DNA of 6,509 nucleotides, taken from positions 1 through 6,509 of the forward strand of contig JANZYY010000287.1 of the NCBI GenBank assembly GCA_026419705.1. The letters are read 5' to 3'. Of the stretch, positions 1 to 6,509 are shown in pieces. The DNA comes from Fischerella sp. (lineage in GTDB: Bacteria > Cyanobacteriota > Cyanobacteriia > Cyanobacteriales > Nostocaceae). Position 1 is the first letter of the stretch; each line of letters begins with the position of its first letter. Both the position numbers and the translations under genes were made by a program. The notes below the pieces were generated by a model. The model made no database searches and was not told the origin of the DNA. It was given only the letters and a program-made list of their open reading frames with translations.

Positions 1-888
1 TTCGAGGGTGATGACAGCTCCTTGGAAAGTTTGCACCGCCAGTCGCGGGCGATCGCTTGGTAATTGTAGTACAGGTGGTGTATCGCTGAGCTTCTGTTCC
101 CAATAGCGCAGTTGTTCTGGAAATGACTGCTGTAACTTTTGATGCTGCCAATCAGCAAAGTCGGCATATTGGATGGGTAATTCTGGTAAAGGTGAAGGCT
201 TACCGAGAGAGAAAGCCTCATATAACGCCGCTAGTTCTCGGATGATGATTGTACTTGACCAAGCATCGGCGATCGCATGATGGATGACAAACAGCAATAC
301 ATATTCTTCTTCTTCAGGGGCGAGTTTAACCAGCGTGACTCGCAGCAATGGTCCTACTGCTAAGTTAAAAGGATACTGGGATTGGGCAACAGCAAATTGC
401 TGGAGTTCTTGCCATTGCAGAGTTTCTGTTAACAGTGTGAAATTTGGTTCGGAAGCGATCGCTTGAAAAGCTTGCCCATTTATGGTTTTGAATGTAGTAC
501 GCAGAATTTCATGCCGCCGTACTATTTCTGTAAGTGCTCGCTCAAGAACATCTATTTTGACTGAGCCTTGCAACTTAATGGCAAATAGCTGATTATAAGC
601 TGTAGTGCCGCCTTCTAATTGGTCTATAAACCACAGTCCTTGTTGAGCAAAAGATAAGGGTAAATTTTGATCCCGTGGAACTGGTTTAATTGTTTCTGGT
701 GTGGAACTAGTGGCAGAATTAACTTGCTTGAGAAATTGGATCGCTTCTGCTTTGCGTGCAGTTATTTCTGCTTGTAAATCTGGTGTTAGTGCTTGTTTGG
801 GAGCATTACAGCGCAGGCGATCGCCATCTAACCACAGCCTGATGTCCAACTTGCTCAGTTCAGTCAAAAACTCTTGAATTGGTTTCAT
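1..888 (-). CDS. NRPS, 5' part: TubC-type docking domain + condensation domain (cut by window edge)
   Basis: My translation of 888 to 1 gives 296 residues with no stop, running off the window. Residues 1-55 form a TubC-type N-terminal docking domain (start MKPIQEFLTELSKLDIRLWL, then APK, LTPDL and KAE, matching the same elements at the start of the upstream NRPS). Residues ~75-296 begin a condensation domain: LSFAQQGLWFIDQL (C1), RRHEILRTTF (C2) and the catalytic motif HHAIADAWS, with His203, His204 and Asp208. The style of C1/C2 is that of ordinary LCL domains, which form peptide bonds between an upstream L-configured donor and an L-aminoacyl acceptor. The residue after the catalytic Asp is Ala209 where Gly is usual. 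The ATG overlaps the upstream stop as ATGA and has a GGAG ribosome binding site 8 bases upstream, so the two genes are very probably translationally coupled. The substrate is unknown because the adenylation domain lies outside the window. Confidence 0.93.
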   Translation of the reverse strand, partial: MKPIQEFLTELSKLDIRLWLDGDRLRCNAPKQALTPDLQAEITARKAEAIQFLKQVNSATSSTPETIKPVPRDQNLPLSFAQQGLWFIDQLEGGTTAYNQLFAIKLQGSVKIDVLERALTEIVRRHEILRTTFKTINGQAFQAIASEPNFTLLTETLQWQELQQFAVAQSQYPFNLAVGPLLRVTLVKLAPEEEEYVLLFVIHHAIADAWSSTIIIRELAALYEAFSLGKPSPLPELPIQYADFADWQHQKLQQSFPEQLRYWEQKLSDTPPVLQLPSDRPRLAVQTFQGAVITLE

Positions 889-3800
889 AGCTCAATCTCC
901 ACTCGATGATCTAATGTCTGCTCGATCGGGGCTTGGAGTTTTTGAGTCGTTTGATGCATCTGTTCAATAGACTCGGCTAGGCTCGCTAGAGTTGGTGCTT
1001 GCAGTAAGTTTTGCACGGGTAAATTGATTTGAAATTTCTCGCGCATTCGAGAGATAACTTGGGTCGCTTGTAGAGAATCTCCCCCTAATTCAAAGAAGTT
1101 ATCGTTAATACCCACTTTCTCGACTCGCAGCACCTCTTGCCAAATACTAGCAATGACTTGTTCAGTTTCAGTTTGCGGTATTACATAGTTTGTTTGCAAT
1201 TGCGCAGACGCATAGCGGCTTGTCGTCAGACATCGCCGATTTTGTAACTGAGGTAGAGCCAAGCGATTAACTTTACCATTCGCTGTCAGCGGTAGAGCAT
1301 CTAGAAGCACAAATTCCGCAGGTAGCATATGTTCGGGCAGCTTTTTTTGCAGGAAATCACGTAACGGTTGAGGTTTAAACCGTTGCACGGTTGCTGGTGC
1401 TTGAGACACTAAAACATCAAATCCGATCAAATCAGCGATGGAACCATGCTGGTTCATAAAAATGCTGTCTGCAAATCCTACAGAGGCAAGTGCTTGCTGC
1501 CATTGTGCTTTTGATAACACTGGATGTTCTGGGCGCAGTTCCCAATCTTCAAAGCGTTCAAACCCCTGCTGCAATCCCATATTCAAGTCAAATAACGGAT
1601 GAAATTGGGTTTTTTCTATTGCCAGGAGTAAACCTTTCGGGGCTAACAAAGAGCGAATGTTCTTAAGTGTTTCCTTGATATAGCGAGTGTTATGTATAAC
1701 ATTCGCGGCGATGACGACATCAAATATATGTGGTTGATAACCTTGCTCGCTAGGGTTCTTTTCTAGATCTAAAATGTCATAGCTGACAAAAGAATAGTTG
1801 GCAAAATTTTCTTGAGCTTTCTGGAGAAAGAAGTGAGAAATATCGGTAAAAACGTAGGTTGTTTGGTTTGGTGGTAACAGTGGTAGTAAATGTTCTGTAG
1901 TAAAGCCATAGCCACCTCCGACTTCCAGAATTCGTAGTTGTTTTCCTGGCTCTAGGTTTTGCACCACGGCTGTAATGATTTGCTTGGCGATCGCGTTGCA
2001 ATCAGCAAACATGATTTTGTAAGCATCCCGTGTTCGATCGGAAACATAAATTTCTGCTGAGTGGATTTTTTCAGTAATAATTTCTGCTAGCTCCTCCAAA
2101 GGAGCATCTGGGAGCAAATCTATCCAAGTTTGAGTGAATCCATCACTAACTGCGGTGTTGGGTACAAGCCTTTGAGATACACTGACGGGTAATGCCACAA
2201 CGCTAGTAAAGACTTTTCCCTCCTGCTGCAACCACCCCTGTTTTACTAGCGTCTGCAAAGCTCGATTTAACCATTTCTTGTAGCGAGGAACAATCTCACA
2301 TCGGGACATCAAATCATCTACGTCATACTTTTCACCTGGTAAATTGTAAACACCAAGTTTTCTGAGTGCCCGACATACTGAAATTACGTACAGATGATTT
2401 TGATACTCCCATATTTTAGAGAAGGTTTGAATATCTACATCCCAAAAACTATGTTGAGCTTGTTGACGTGCTGCTCGTACCACAGATTCCCACAGTTTTT
2501 GAAATTTTAAAGAGTCTGCATTTTCGGTTTCCAAGAAGCTTAATGCTTTTTCAGACTTGGGAACGACATAAGCCACCAGATGTTTGTTTTCCCGTGACTT
2601 TTCCACAGCAGTCACTACCGCATCTTTTATATCTGGATGCTGTTTTAAAGCTGCTTCAATTTCACCTAATTCGATGCGATAACCCCTGATTTTGACTTGA
2701 AAATCTGAGCGTCCCAAAAATTCAATATTGCCATCAGGTAAATAACGACCAAGGTCGCCCGTGCGGTAGATGCGTTCTTTGGTGCGAGGATGAGTAATAA
2801 AATTGGCAGCAGTTTTTTCTGCATCGCGCCAATAGCCTTGAGCAACCTGCACACCAGCACAGTACATTTGACCTGGAACCCAAGTCGGGCAGTCTTCTAA
2901 AGCTTCGTTCAAAATGTAGTATTTGGTATTTGCCATTGGTTTCCCATAGGGAATACTTTTCCAATTCGGGTCAACCTCTGCAATTAAATAACCAATATTC
3001 CAAATTGTTGTTTCTGTTGGACCACCAATACTCAATATTTGTACCCCTGGTACTAGAGCTTTAAGGCGATTGGGTAGGGAAACCGGTAACCAATCACCAC
3101 CCATGATTACCAAACGCAAGCTTGCAGGTATGACTACAGATTGACTCTCTGCATATTCCACCAACATCTGCATCATTGCAGGTACTGAATTCCACAGCGT
3201 CACTTTTGAGCGCGCCATTACCTCTACCCAGTGAGCCGGGTCTTTCACACCGCAAGCATCGGGTATGACAATTGCGCCGCCTGCACACAACAAACCAAAA
3301 ATGTCGTAGACGGACAGGTCGTGGTTTAAAGCCGTCACAGCTAAGATGCGGTCTTGACAACCAATATTGAAGCGTTGGTTGGTGTGGATCGCAACGTTAA
3401 CAACGTTGCGATGGGTAATCATTACCCCTTTGGGCAAGCCCGTAGAACCAGAAGTGTAAATGACATAGGCTAAATCATCAGGCGTTTGTGCTGGTTGCAG
3501 CGGTTGGTCACTCTCGTTTGCTAGTTCTTCCCTATCTATGCACAGGCGTTGAATTCCTGGCGGCCATTCTAATTTCTCATCCAACCAAGATTGGGTCAGA
3601 ACAATCTTGACTTCACTGTTTTCTAAAAGATACTCTCGGCGTTGTTGTGGCAATCCTGCATCTATGGGAACATAAGCGGCGCCAGCAGTCAAGATACCCA
3701 TAACAGCGACAATTTGCTCCCATCCCTTCTCCATTACCACACCTATCAATTCGTTAGGAGTAGCCCCGAGTTGTCGCAGTCGATGACCCAGTTGATTAGA

Positions 3801-5504
3801 AAGTGCATATAACTCTTGGTAAGTGAGAGTGCGCTGGGAAGAAATGACAGCTGGTGCTGTTCCTTGTTGCTGAACTTGCGCTGCAAACATAGTGTGCAGC
3901 ATTTGCTCGGGAGTTGGCGCGCTAGTAGCGTTGATATCATTGCGTTGTGCTAATTGTGCGGGAGGAATTAGTTGCCTAGTTGTCTCAACCCAAGCTGATT
4001 CGGAAGTAGCCAGTTGTTTGAGGAAACGACAATAAGCCCCAAACATATCGCTGATTAATCCTTCCGGGAATAGTTCTTCAACTACATCCCAGTTGCAGGT
4101 CAATGTTCCCTTTTCTTCCCAAACCTGAACATCCATCCAAGCTTGGGAAGCTTGACTGATTCCGTAAACTAACTCACCAAAATGACTAAAGGTTAAGGTT
4201 TCTTGACCAAGAGCACGAAAGCCGAGAGTGCTGGTAAATACAACTGGCATGGCGCTGGGTGCTGTACCTCGTCTACGGGCAAGTTCCCGTGTGACGCGCA
4301 CGCCACTGATGTAGCGATGTTCTAAATCTTGGAATAGCTGTTGTTGAAGGCGGCGCGATCGCTGTATAAATGATTCTGGTGTAGAGTTGTCTACAGCTAA
4401 TAAGGTCACAGAAGTGAAGTCCCCCAGAATATCGTTGACTTGGGGGTGCAACGGCAAACGGTTAAATAAAGCAAGATTAATCGTAAATCGTGGGCTTTTA
4501 CTCCAAACAGTCACAATTTCGGCAAAAGCAGCCAATAACACACCAGAGGGAGTTAAGCCAGCACTAGCAGCCCGCTGCTTTAACTGTTGCCAATCAGTTG
4601 GCTCTAATCGCCCTTCATAACGCCTATTTTGATGTTGTTTAATTTCTCTAGGATTTTTAGCCAGAGGTAAATCTGGAGCTGGCGGTAAGTCATCTAGGCG
4701 ATTAAACCAATATTGTTGCGATCGCTTGTATAATTCTGTTTCTTGCAGGCTTTGCTCTGCCAAAACATAATCCCGAAAAGTAATTTCTAAGGGTGGTAAT
4801 GGCTCATCTGGATGTTGGTAAAGTTGAAACCATTCGTCAAATAGCCGAAACAGACTCCAAGCGTCAAATATTTGCAAGTCAAAACTGACATGTAATCTCA
4901 AGCACCCTTCTTCCAGGCGTGTTACCCTAAACTCAAATAAAGGCCAGCGATCGGCCGGTAACACCTGATGAGACATTCGCTGACGAATCGCTTCAATCTC
5001 GGCTGTGACAGTGTCTTCTCCCCGTCCCCTGAGATCCAAGACTTCAATCGTATAAAACGGCACTTGTTCTAAAACTTGCTGTTGTCCGTTTGGTAAGACC
5101 ACAGCCCTGAGCATATCGTGACGCTCAATTAACTTTTGCAGCGCCCCATTCAACTTTTCTATGTTTAAATTTTTACATTCAATCTCATAATAACCGTGAT
5201 TGGCAACATTCCCGAGCTCCAGTACCCCACTACGACCTACCCAAAAGGCATACTGCATATCCGTAAGCGGGAAAGGCTGGTGGCGCGATTCTGGTGCAGG
5301 GACAATAGTTGGTAGAGAAGTCAAACTTGCATTTGTGTTGTTCTGGCCTAGCAGCGCCAGCAGTTCTGCTTTATGCTCAGCCAATGAATTACGCAGTTCT
5401 GGAGTCATTACTCCCTTCGGCGCATCAACATCCAGTAAATCTCCATTCGCAGATAGTTTTACGCCTCGCTCACAAAGACTAGTTAAAAGTGAATGCAAAT
5501 CCAT
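885..5504 (-). CDS. Single-module NRPS: TubC docking-Cy-A(methyltransferase inserted)-PCP, predicted Cys-activating
   Basis: A complete 1539-residue cytosolic megasynthase. Domains: TubC-type docking 1-54; heterocyclization (Cy) ~76-505 with the DxxxxDxxS motif at Asp209/Asp214/Ser217, PVVFTS at 420-425 (Thr424) and Asp458 in AWMDVQ, the Thr and Asp known to matter for cyclodehydration in this family; adenylation ~537-985 with YTSGSTGLPKG at 683-693, GGPTE at 827-831, YRTGDLGR at 913-920 and A8 at 931-950; a methyltransferase-like insert ~985-1375; the rest of the A domain with Lys1411 in PLTANGKVNR; PCP ~1440-1515 with phosphopantetheine Ser1477 in FFELGGDSL. Pocket residues read D729 L730 Y733 N772 I800 G802 I826 I834 W835 K1411, close to the classic Cys code DLYNLSLIWK. 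The inferred reaction is loading of Cys, condensation and cyclization to thiazoline, probably with C-methylation. The ATG at 5504 is the earliest possible start, since an in-frame TGA lies at 5511-5513; no clear Shine-Dalgarno precedes it. No thioesterase, epimerase of the usual type or oxidase is present. The acidic C-terminus (DHRVEIEL) may dock to the next protein. Substrate call is moderate; architecture is firm. Confidence 0.96.
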   Translation of the reverse strand: MDLHSLLTSLCERGVKLSANGDLLDVDAPKGVMTPELRNSLAEHKAELLALLGQNNTNASLTSLPTIVPAPESRHQPFPLTDMQYAFWVGRSGVLELGNVANHGYYEIECKNLNIEKLNGALQKLIERHDMLRAVVLPNGQQQVLEQVPFYTIEVLDLRGRGEDTVTAEIEAIRQRMSHQVLPADRWPLFEFRVTRLEEGCLRLHVSFDLQIFDAWSLFRLFDEWFQLYQHPDEPLPPLEITFRDYVLAEQSLQETELYKRSQQYWFNRLDDLPPAPDLPLAKNPREIKQHQNRRYEGRLEPTDWQQLKQRAASAGLTPSGVLLAAFAEIVTVWSKSPRFTINLALFNRLPLHPQVNDILGDFTSVTLLAVDNSTPESFIQRSRRLQQQLFQDLEHRYISGVRVTRELARRRGTAPSAMPVVFTSTLGFRALGQETLTFSHFGELVYGISQASQAWMDVQVWEEKGTLTCNWDVVEELFPEGLISDMFGAYCRFLKQLATSESAWVETTRQLIPPAQLAQRNDINATSAPTPEQMLHTMFAAQVQQQGTAPAVISSQRTLTYQELYALSNQLGHRLRQLGATPNELIGVVMEKGWEQIVAVMGILTAGAAYVPIDAGLPQQRREYLLENSEVKIVLTQSWLDEKLEWPPGIQRLCIDREELANESDQPLQPAQTPDDLAYVIYTSGSTGLPKGVMITHRNVVNVAIHTNQRFNIGCQDRILAVTALNHDLSVYDIFGLLCAGGAIVIPDACGVKDPAHWVEVMARSKVTLWNSVPAMMQMLVEYAESQSVVIPASLRLVIMGGDWLPVSLPNRLKALVPGVQILSIGGPTETTIWNIGYLIAEVDPNWKSIPYGKPMANTKYYILNEALEDCPTWVPGQMYCAGVQVAQGYWRDAEKTAANFITHPRTKERIYRTGDLGRYLPDGNIEFLGRSDFQVKIRGYRIELGEIEAALKQHPDIKDAVVTAVEKSRENKHLVAYVVPKSEKALSFLETENADSLKFQKLWESVVRAARQQAQHSFWDVDIQTFSKIWEYQNHLYVISVCRALRKLGVYNLPGEKYDVDDLMSRCEIVPRYKKWLNRALQTLVKQGWLQQEGKVFTSVVALPVSVSQRLVPNTAVSDGFTQTWIDLLPDAPLEELAEIITEKIHSAEIYVSDRTRDAYKIMFADCNAIAKQIITAVVQNLEPGKQLRILEVGGGYGFTTEHLLPLLPPNQTTYVFTDISHFFLQKAQENFANYSFVSYDILDLEKNPSEQGYQPHIFDVVIAANVIHNTRYIKETLKNIRSLLAPKGLLLAIEKTQFHPLFDLNMGLQQGFERFEDWELRPEHPVLSKAQWQQALASVGFADSIFMNQHGSIADLIGFDVLVSQAPATVQRFKPQPLRDFLQKKLPEHMLPAEFVLLDALPLTANGKVNRLALPQLQNRRCLTTSRYASAQLQTNYVIPQTETEQVIASIWQEVLRVEKVGINDNFFELGGDSLQATQVISRMREKFQINLPVQNLLQAPTLASLAESIEQMHQTTQKLQAPIEQTLDHRVEIEL
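897..900 (-). promoter_or_regulatory. Ribosome binding site (GGAG) of the downstream NRPS, inside the end of the upstream NRPS
   Basis: GGAG on the minus strand lies 8 bases before the ATG at 888-886 and within the last codons of the upstream NRPS (VEIEL). With the 4-base ATGA overlap at 885-888 this supports coupled translation, which would keep the two docking partners at similar levels. It also fixes the start of the downstream gene. Confidence 0.7.
1380..2552 (-). other. Domain: methyltransferase-like insert inside the adenylation domain (PKS C-methyltransferase type)
   Basis: About 390 residues (985-1375 of the NRPS) sit between adenylation motifs A8 and A10, making this a 'stuffed' A domain. 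The first ~110 residues are helical (FWDVDIQTFSKIWEYQNHLY and following), like the N-terminal lid of PKS C-methyltransferases. A Rossmann-type SAM site follows: ILEVGGGYG, with Glu1194 and Gly1196/1198/1200 fitting ExGxGxG, and then TDIS at 1220-1223. DVVIAANVIHNTRY carries His1271 and GLLLAIEKT carries Glu1297; their placement matches the His/Glu pair of PKS C-methyltransferases. The sequence style differs from the usual NRPS N-methyltransferase. In the pyochelin and yersiniabactin systems, inserts at this position act on thiazoline rings either as methyltransferases or as methyltransferase-derived epimerases (PchE, HMWP2). Because the SAM glycines and His/Glu pair look intact, I favour C-methylation at the thiazoline alpha carbon; epimerization or N-methylation is not excluded. 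Confidence 0.85.
3388..3412. repeat. 11-base perfect inverted repeat with 3-base loop inside the NRPS adenylation domain
   Basis: Arms ATCGCAACGTT (3388-3398) and AACGTTGCGAT (3402-3412) enclose AAC. It lies in codons for the HRNVVNVAIH stretch just after adenylation motif A3 (residues ~698-707). The mRNA could form a strong hairpin here. It is fully inside coding sequence with no T-run after it, so a terminator is unlikely; function unknown. Confidence 0.6.
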
Positions 5505-5549
5505 AAATTTTCATGTAATCTTTAAAACAACGTCATGCTAACTTGATGT

Positions 5550-5562
5550 CTGAGTGACTCAG
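5550..5562. repeat. 13-base perfect palindrome in the 123-base intergenic gap
   Basis: CTGAGT-G-ACTCAG: 6-base arms around one central base, in the gap (5505-5627) between the KAS III-like/ACP gene and the NRPS gene, about 46 bases upstream of the NRPS start. A 1-base loop is too tight for a good RNA hairpin and no T-run follows it on the minus strand, so it is not a terminator. It could be an operator for a dimeric regulator, or chance. The rest of the gap is AT-rich; I see no convincing promoter, terminator or Shine-Dalgarno in it. Confidence 0.35.
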
Positions 5563-5627
5563 TGGTTCATTGTTTATCTGCTTGGATTCAGCCTAATGTC
5601 CCAATAGCAAAAAATCATTTATAGAAC

Positions 5628-6490
5628 TTAAAGACTCAATTTCTCTCTTTCTTCAGCATCAGCCATAATTCTTGACTCAGATGCCATCACCTTAACCAAA
5701 ACTAATTTATTGAGCAATAATTCCACTAATTGAGCAATATTATTGTCACCAAAAAATTTCTCCATAGATACTTGCACCCCCAAATCATTTTCAACTTTAG
5801 TTTTGAGCAAGAAAGCCATAAGAGAGTCAAGCAATAAAGCAAAAGGCTGCTGCCGATCGATCTCAGACAAGGGAAGTTGTAGTGAGTGACTGAGCCATTC
5901 CATCAGATAAGTTTCGAGCATTTGCCGTTGCTGTTCTGGAGCGACACTCAGAAGCTTCTCTGTTGATATGCTGCTTTTTTCTGTTAGTAGGCAATTTACT
6001 CCTGTGAAATGAATCTTCTCTTGTTCTTGGGTAACGCTTACCGGAGGAACTGGAACTGTTCCAAGTCCTACATCGCCCCAGCGCATCACAACTGCTGCAG
6101 CAGTAGCAGCAGCACCTTTTGTATAAACCAAAACTAAGCTATCTTCGCGAATTTTACCCGCATGGGCAGCATGATACAAATTAGCAATGGGAAGTACCGC
6201 GCCAATATTTGCGTATCGGGGGTAAAGATTAATTGTCCGCTTTGAACTGATACCTAATGCTTGCACGCAGACGTTGGCGTACCAAGCTGTAGGAGTATTG
6301 AACGCAAAGAAATCGATGTCAGCCAGGGTTACCCCAGCCGCTGCAGCTGCACTTTTGCAGCAGGTACGGACGAAATCTACAGATGTTTCAGCGAGTGTAC
6401 TGATATTCTCGCCTGTGCGAGTGCATATCCAAGGCTTACCTCGATCATCTGTTACTAGTTCATGCACATAAGCACCGCACGTTGCAGCGG
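5628..6490 (-). CDS. KAS III (FabH)-like domain fused to acyl carrier protein, 5' end missing
   Basis: The frame is open from the stop TAA (5628-5630) to the last genomic base, giving 286 residues. The GTG at 6465-6467 is not a credible start: the protein reads on upstream (AATCGAYV) into the adapter, where a false in-frame TAA appears. Numbering from that GTG, residues 1-130 match the C-terminal half of KAS III; about 185 residues with the nucleophile Cys are missing by comparison with E. coli FabH (317 residues). The usual catalytic His position is occupied by Asn57 (FNTPTAWY), while the second Asn is kept at Asn87 (YANIG). Residues ~178-256 form an ACP with LLLDSLMAF and phosphopantetheine Ser215; Leu replaces the common Gly before LDSL. 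The ~20-residue charged tail (AEEREKLSL) may be a docking segment. The likely role is loading, acyl transfer or chain extension ahead of the Cy module. The lost His argues against ordinary decarboxylative condensation, but the activity cannot be set without the 5' half. Confidence 0.88.
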
Positions 6491-6509
6491 CTGTCTCTTA
6501 TACACATCT
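6491..6509. other. Nextera/Tn5 mosaic-end sequencing adapter (artefact)
   Basis: The last 19 bases, CTGTCTCTTATACACATCT, are exactly the Tn5 mosaic end used in Nextera (tagmentation) libraries. They directly abut coding sequence and introduce an in-frame TAA on the minus strand (6498-6500). This is untrimmed adapter at an assembly end, not a genomic transposon end; no Tn5 transposase or further IS50 sequence is present. Confidence 0.97.

Larger units (their letters stand above)
49..4725. repeat. HIP1 octamers GCGATCGC (seven dispersed copies)
   Basis: Exact copies start at 49, 269, 455, 817, 1987, 4355 and 4718; the span given runs from the first to the last. HIP1 is a highly overrepresented palindrome in many cyanobacterial genomes and is the main compositional clue to the host here. 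Four of the seven lie in the 888 bases of the downstream NRPS gene, three in the 4.6-kb NRPS gene and none in the KAS III-like/ACP gene. Confidence 0.9.

Noticed and set aside
4138..4157. Two nearby AAGCTT palindromes
   Set aside because: Short 6-10 base symmetry within coding sequence for the SQASQAW stretch; no further repeat structure around it.
4421..4446. CCCCCA/TGGGGG inverted repeat as a terminator
   Set aside because: Only 6-base arms with a 14-base loop, inside the Cy domain coding sequence, with no T-run.
5200..5541. Plus-strand open frame of 113 codons, the longest on that strand
   Set aside because: It lies antisense to the conserved docking and Cy domains of the NRPS, has no recognisable domain, and is explained by codon composition of the opposite strand. 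The other short frames within the three genes are shadows in the same way.
5505..5627. Rho-independent terminator after the KAS III-like/ACP gene
   Set aside because: A T-run occurs shortly after the stop on the minus strand, but no GC-rich hairpin precedes it, so readthrough into the NRPS gene is more likely.
6100..6360. GCA/GCT-rich stretches resembling a trinucleotide repeat
   Set aside because: They encode Ala-rich helices normal for the KAS III fold (AAAAAG, GAAATAAA); mixed codons, not a tandem repeat.
6491..6509. Possible real Tn5/IS50 end
   Set aside because: Exact engineered mosaic-end sequence at the very end of the sequence with no flanking IS50 DNA; a library adapter is the simpler explanation.

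Overview
The window looks like part of a cyanobacterial natural-product gene cluster. Seven exact copies of the cyanobacterial HIP1 octamer GCGATCGC are present, and the proteins resemble hybrid NRPS/PKS enzymes of filamentous cyanobacteria. Every supported gene lies on the minus strand, so transcription runs from high to low coordinates. Genus and exact product cannot be read from the sequence.

In transcription order there are three genes. (1) At 6490-5628 is the C-terminal part of a ketoacyl synthase III (FabH)-like protein fused to an acyl carrier protein. Its 5' part is missing because the sequence ends in a 19-base Nextera/Tn5 mosaic-end adapter (6491-6509), which is not genomic. (2) After a 123-base gap, 5504-885 encodes a complete single-module NRPS of 1539 residues: TubC-type docking domain, heterocyclization (Cy) domain, adenylation domain with a methyltransferase-like domain inserted in it, and peptidyl carrier protein. 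Its pocket residues point to cysteine. (3) Overlapping the second gene by 4 bases (ATGA), 888-1 encodes the first 296 residues of the next NRPS: another TubC docking domain and most of a condensation domain, cut by the window edge.

The inferred logic is an assembly line in gene order. The KAS III-like/ACP protein supplies or transfers an acyl group. The Cy module loads Cys, condenses, cyclodehydrates to a thiazoline and probably C-methylates it. The chain then passes through docking-domain contacts to the next NRPS. No oxidase domain is seen, so a thiazoline, not a thiazole, is expected from this module unless a separate enzyme acts.

The points most worth a second look are the PKS-like methyltransferase inside a Cys-type cyclization module, the KAS III-like domain lacking the usual active-site His, and the adapter that creates a false start for the first gene. 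The organisation is made of known families; the combination is a good lead, not proof of a new system.
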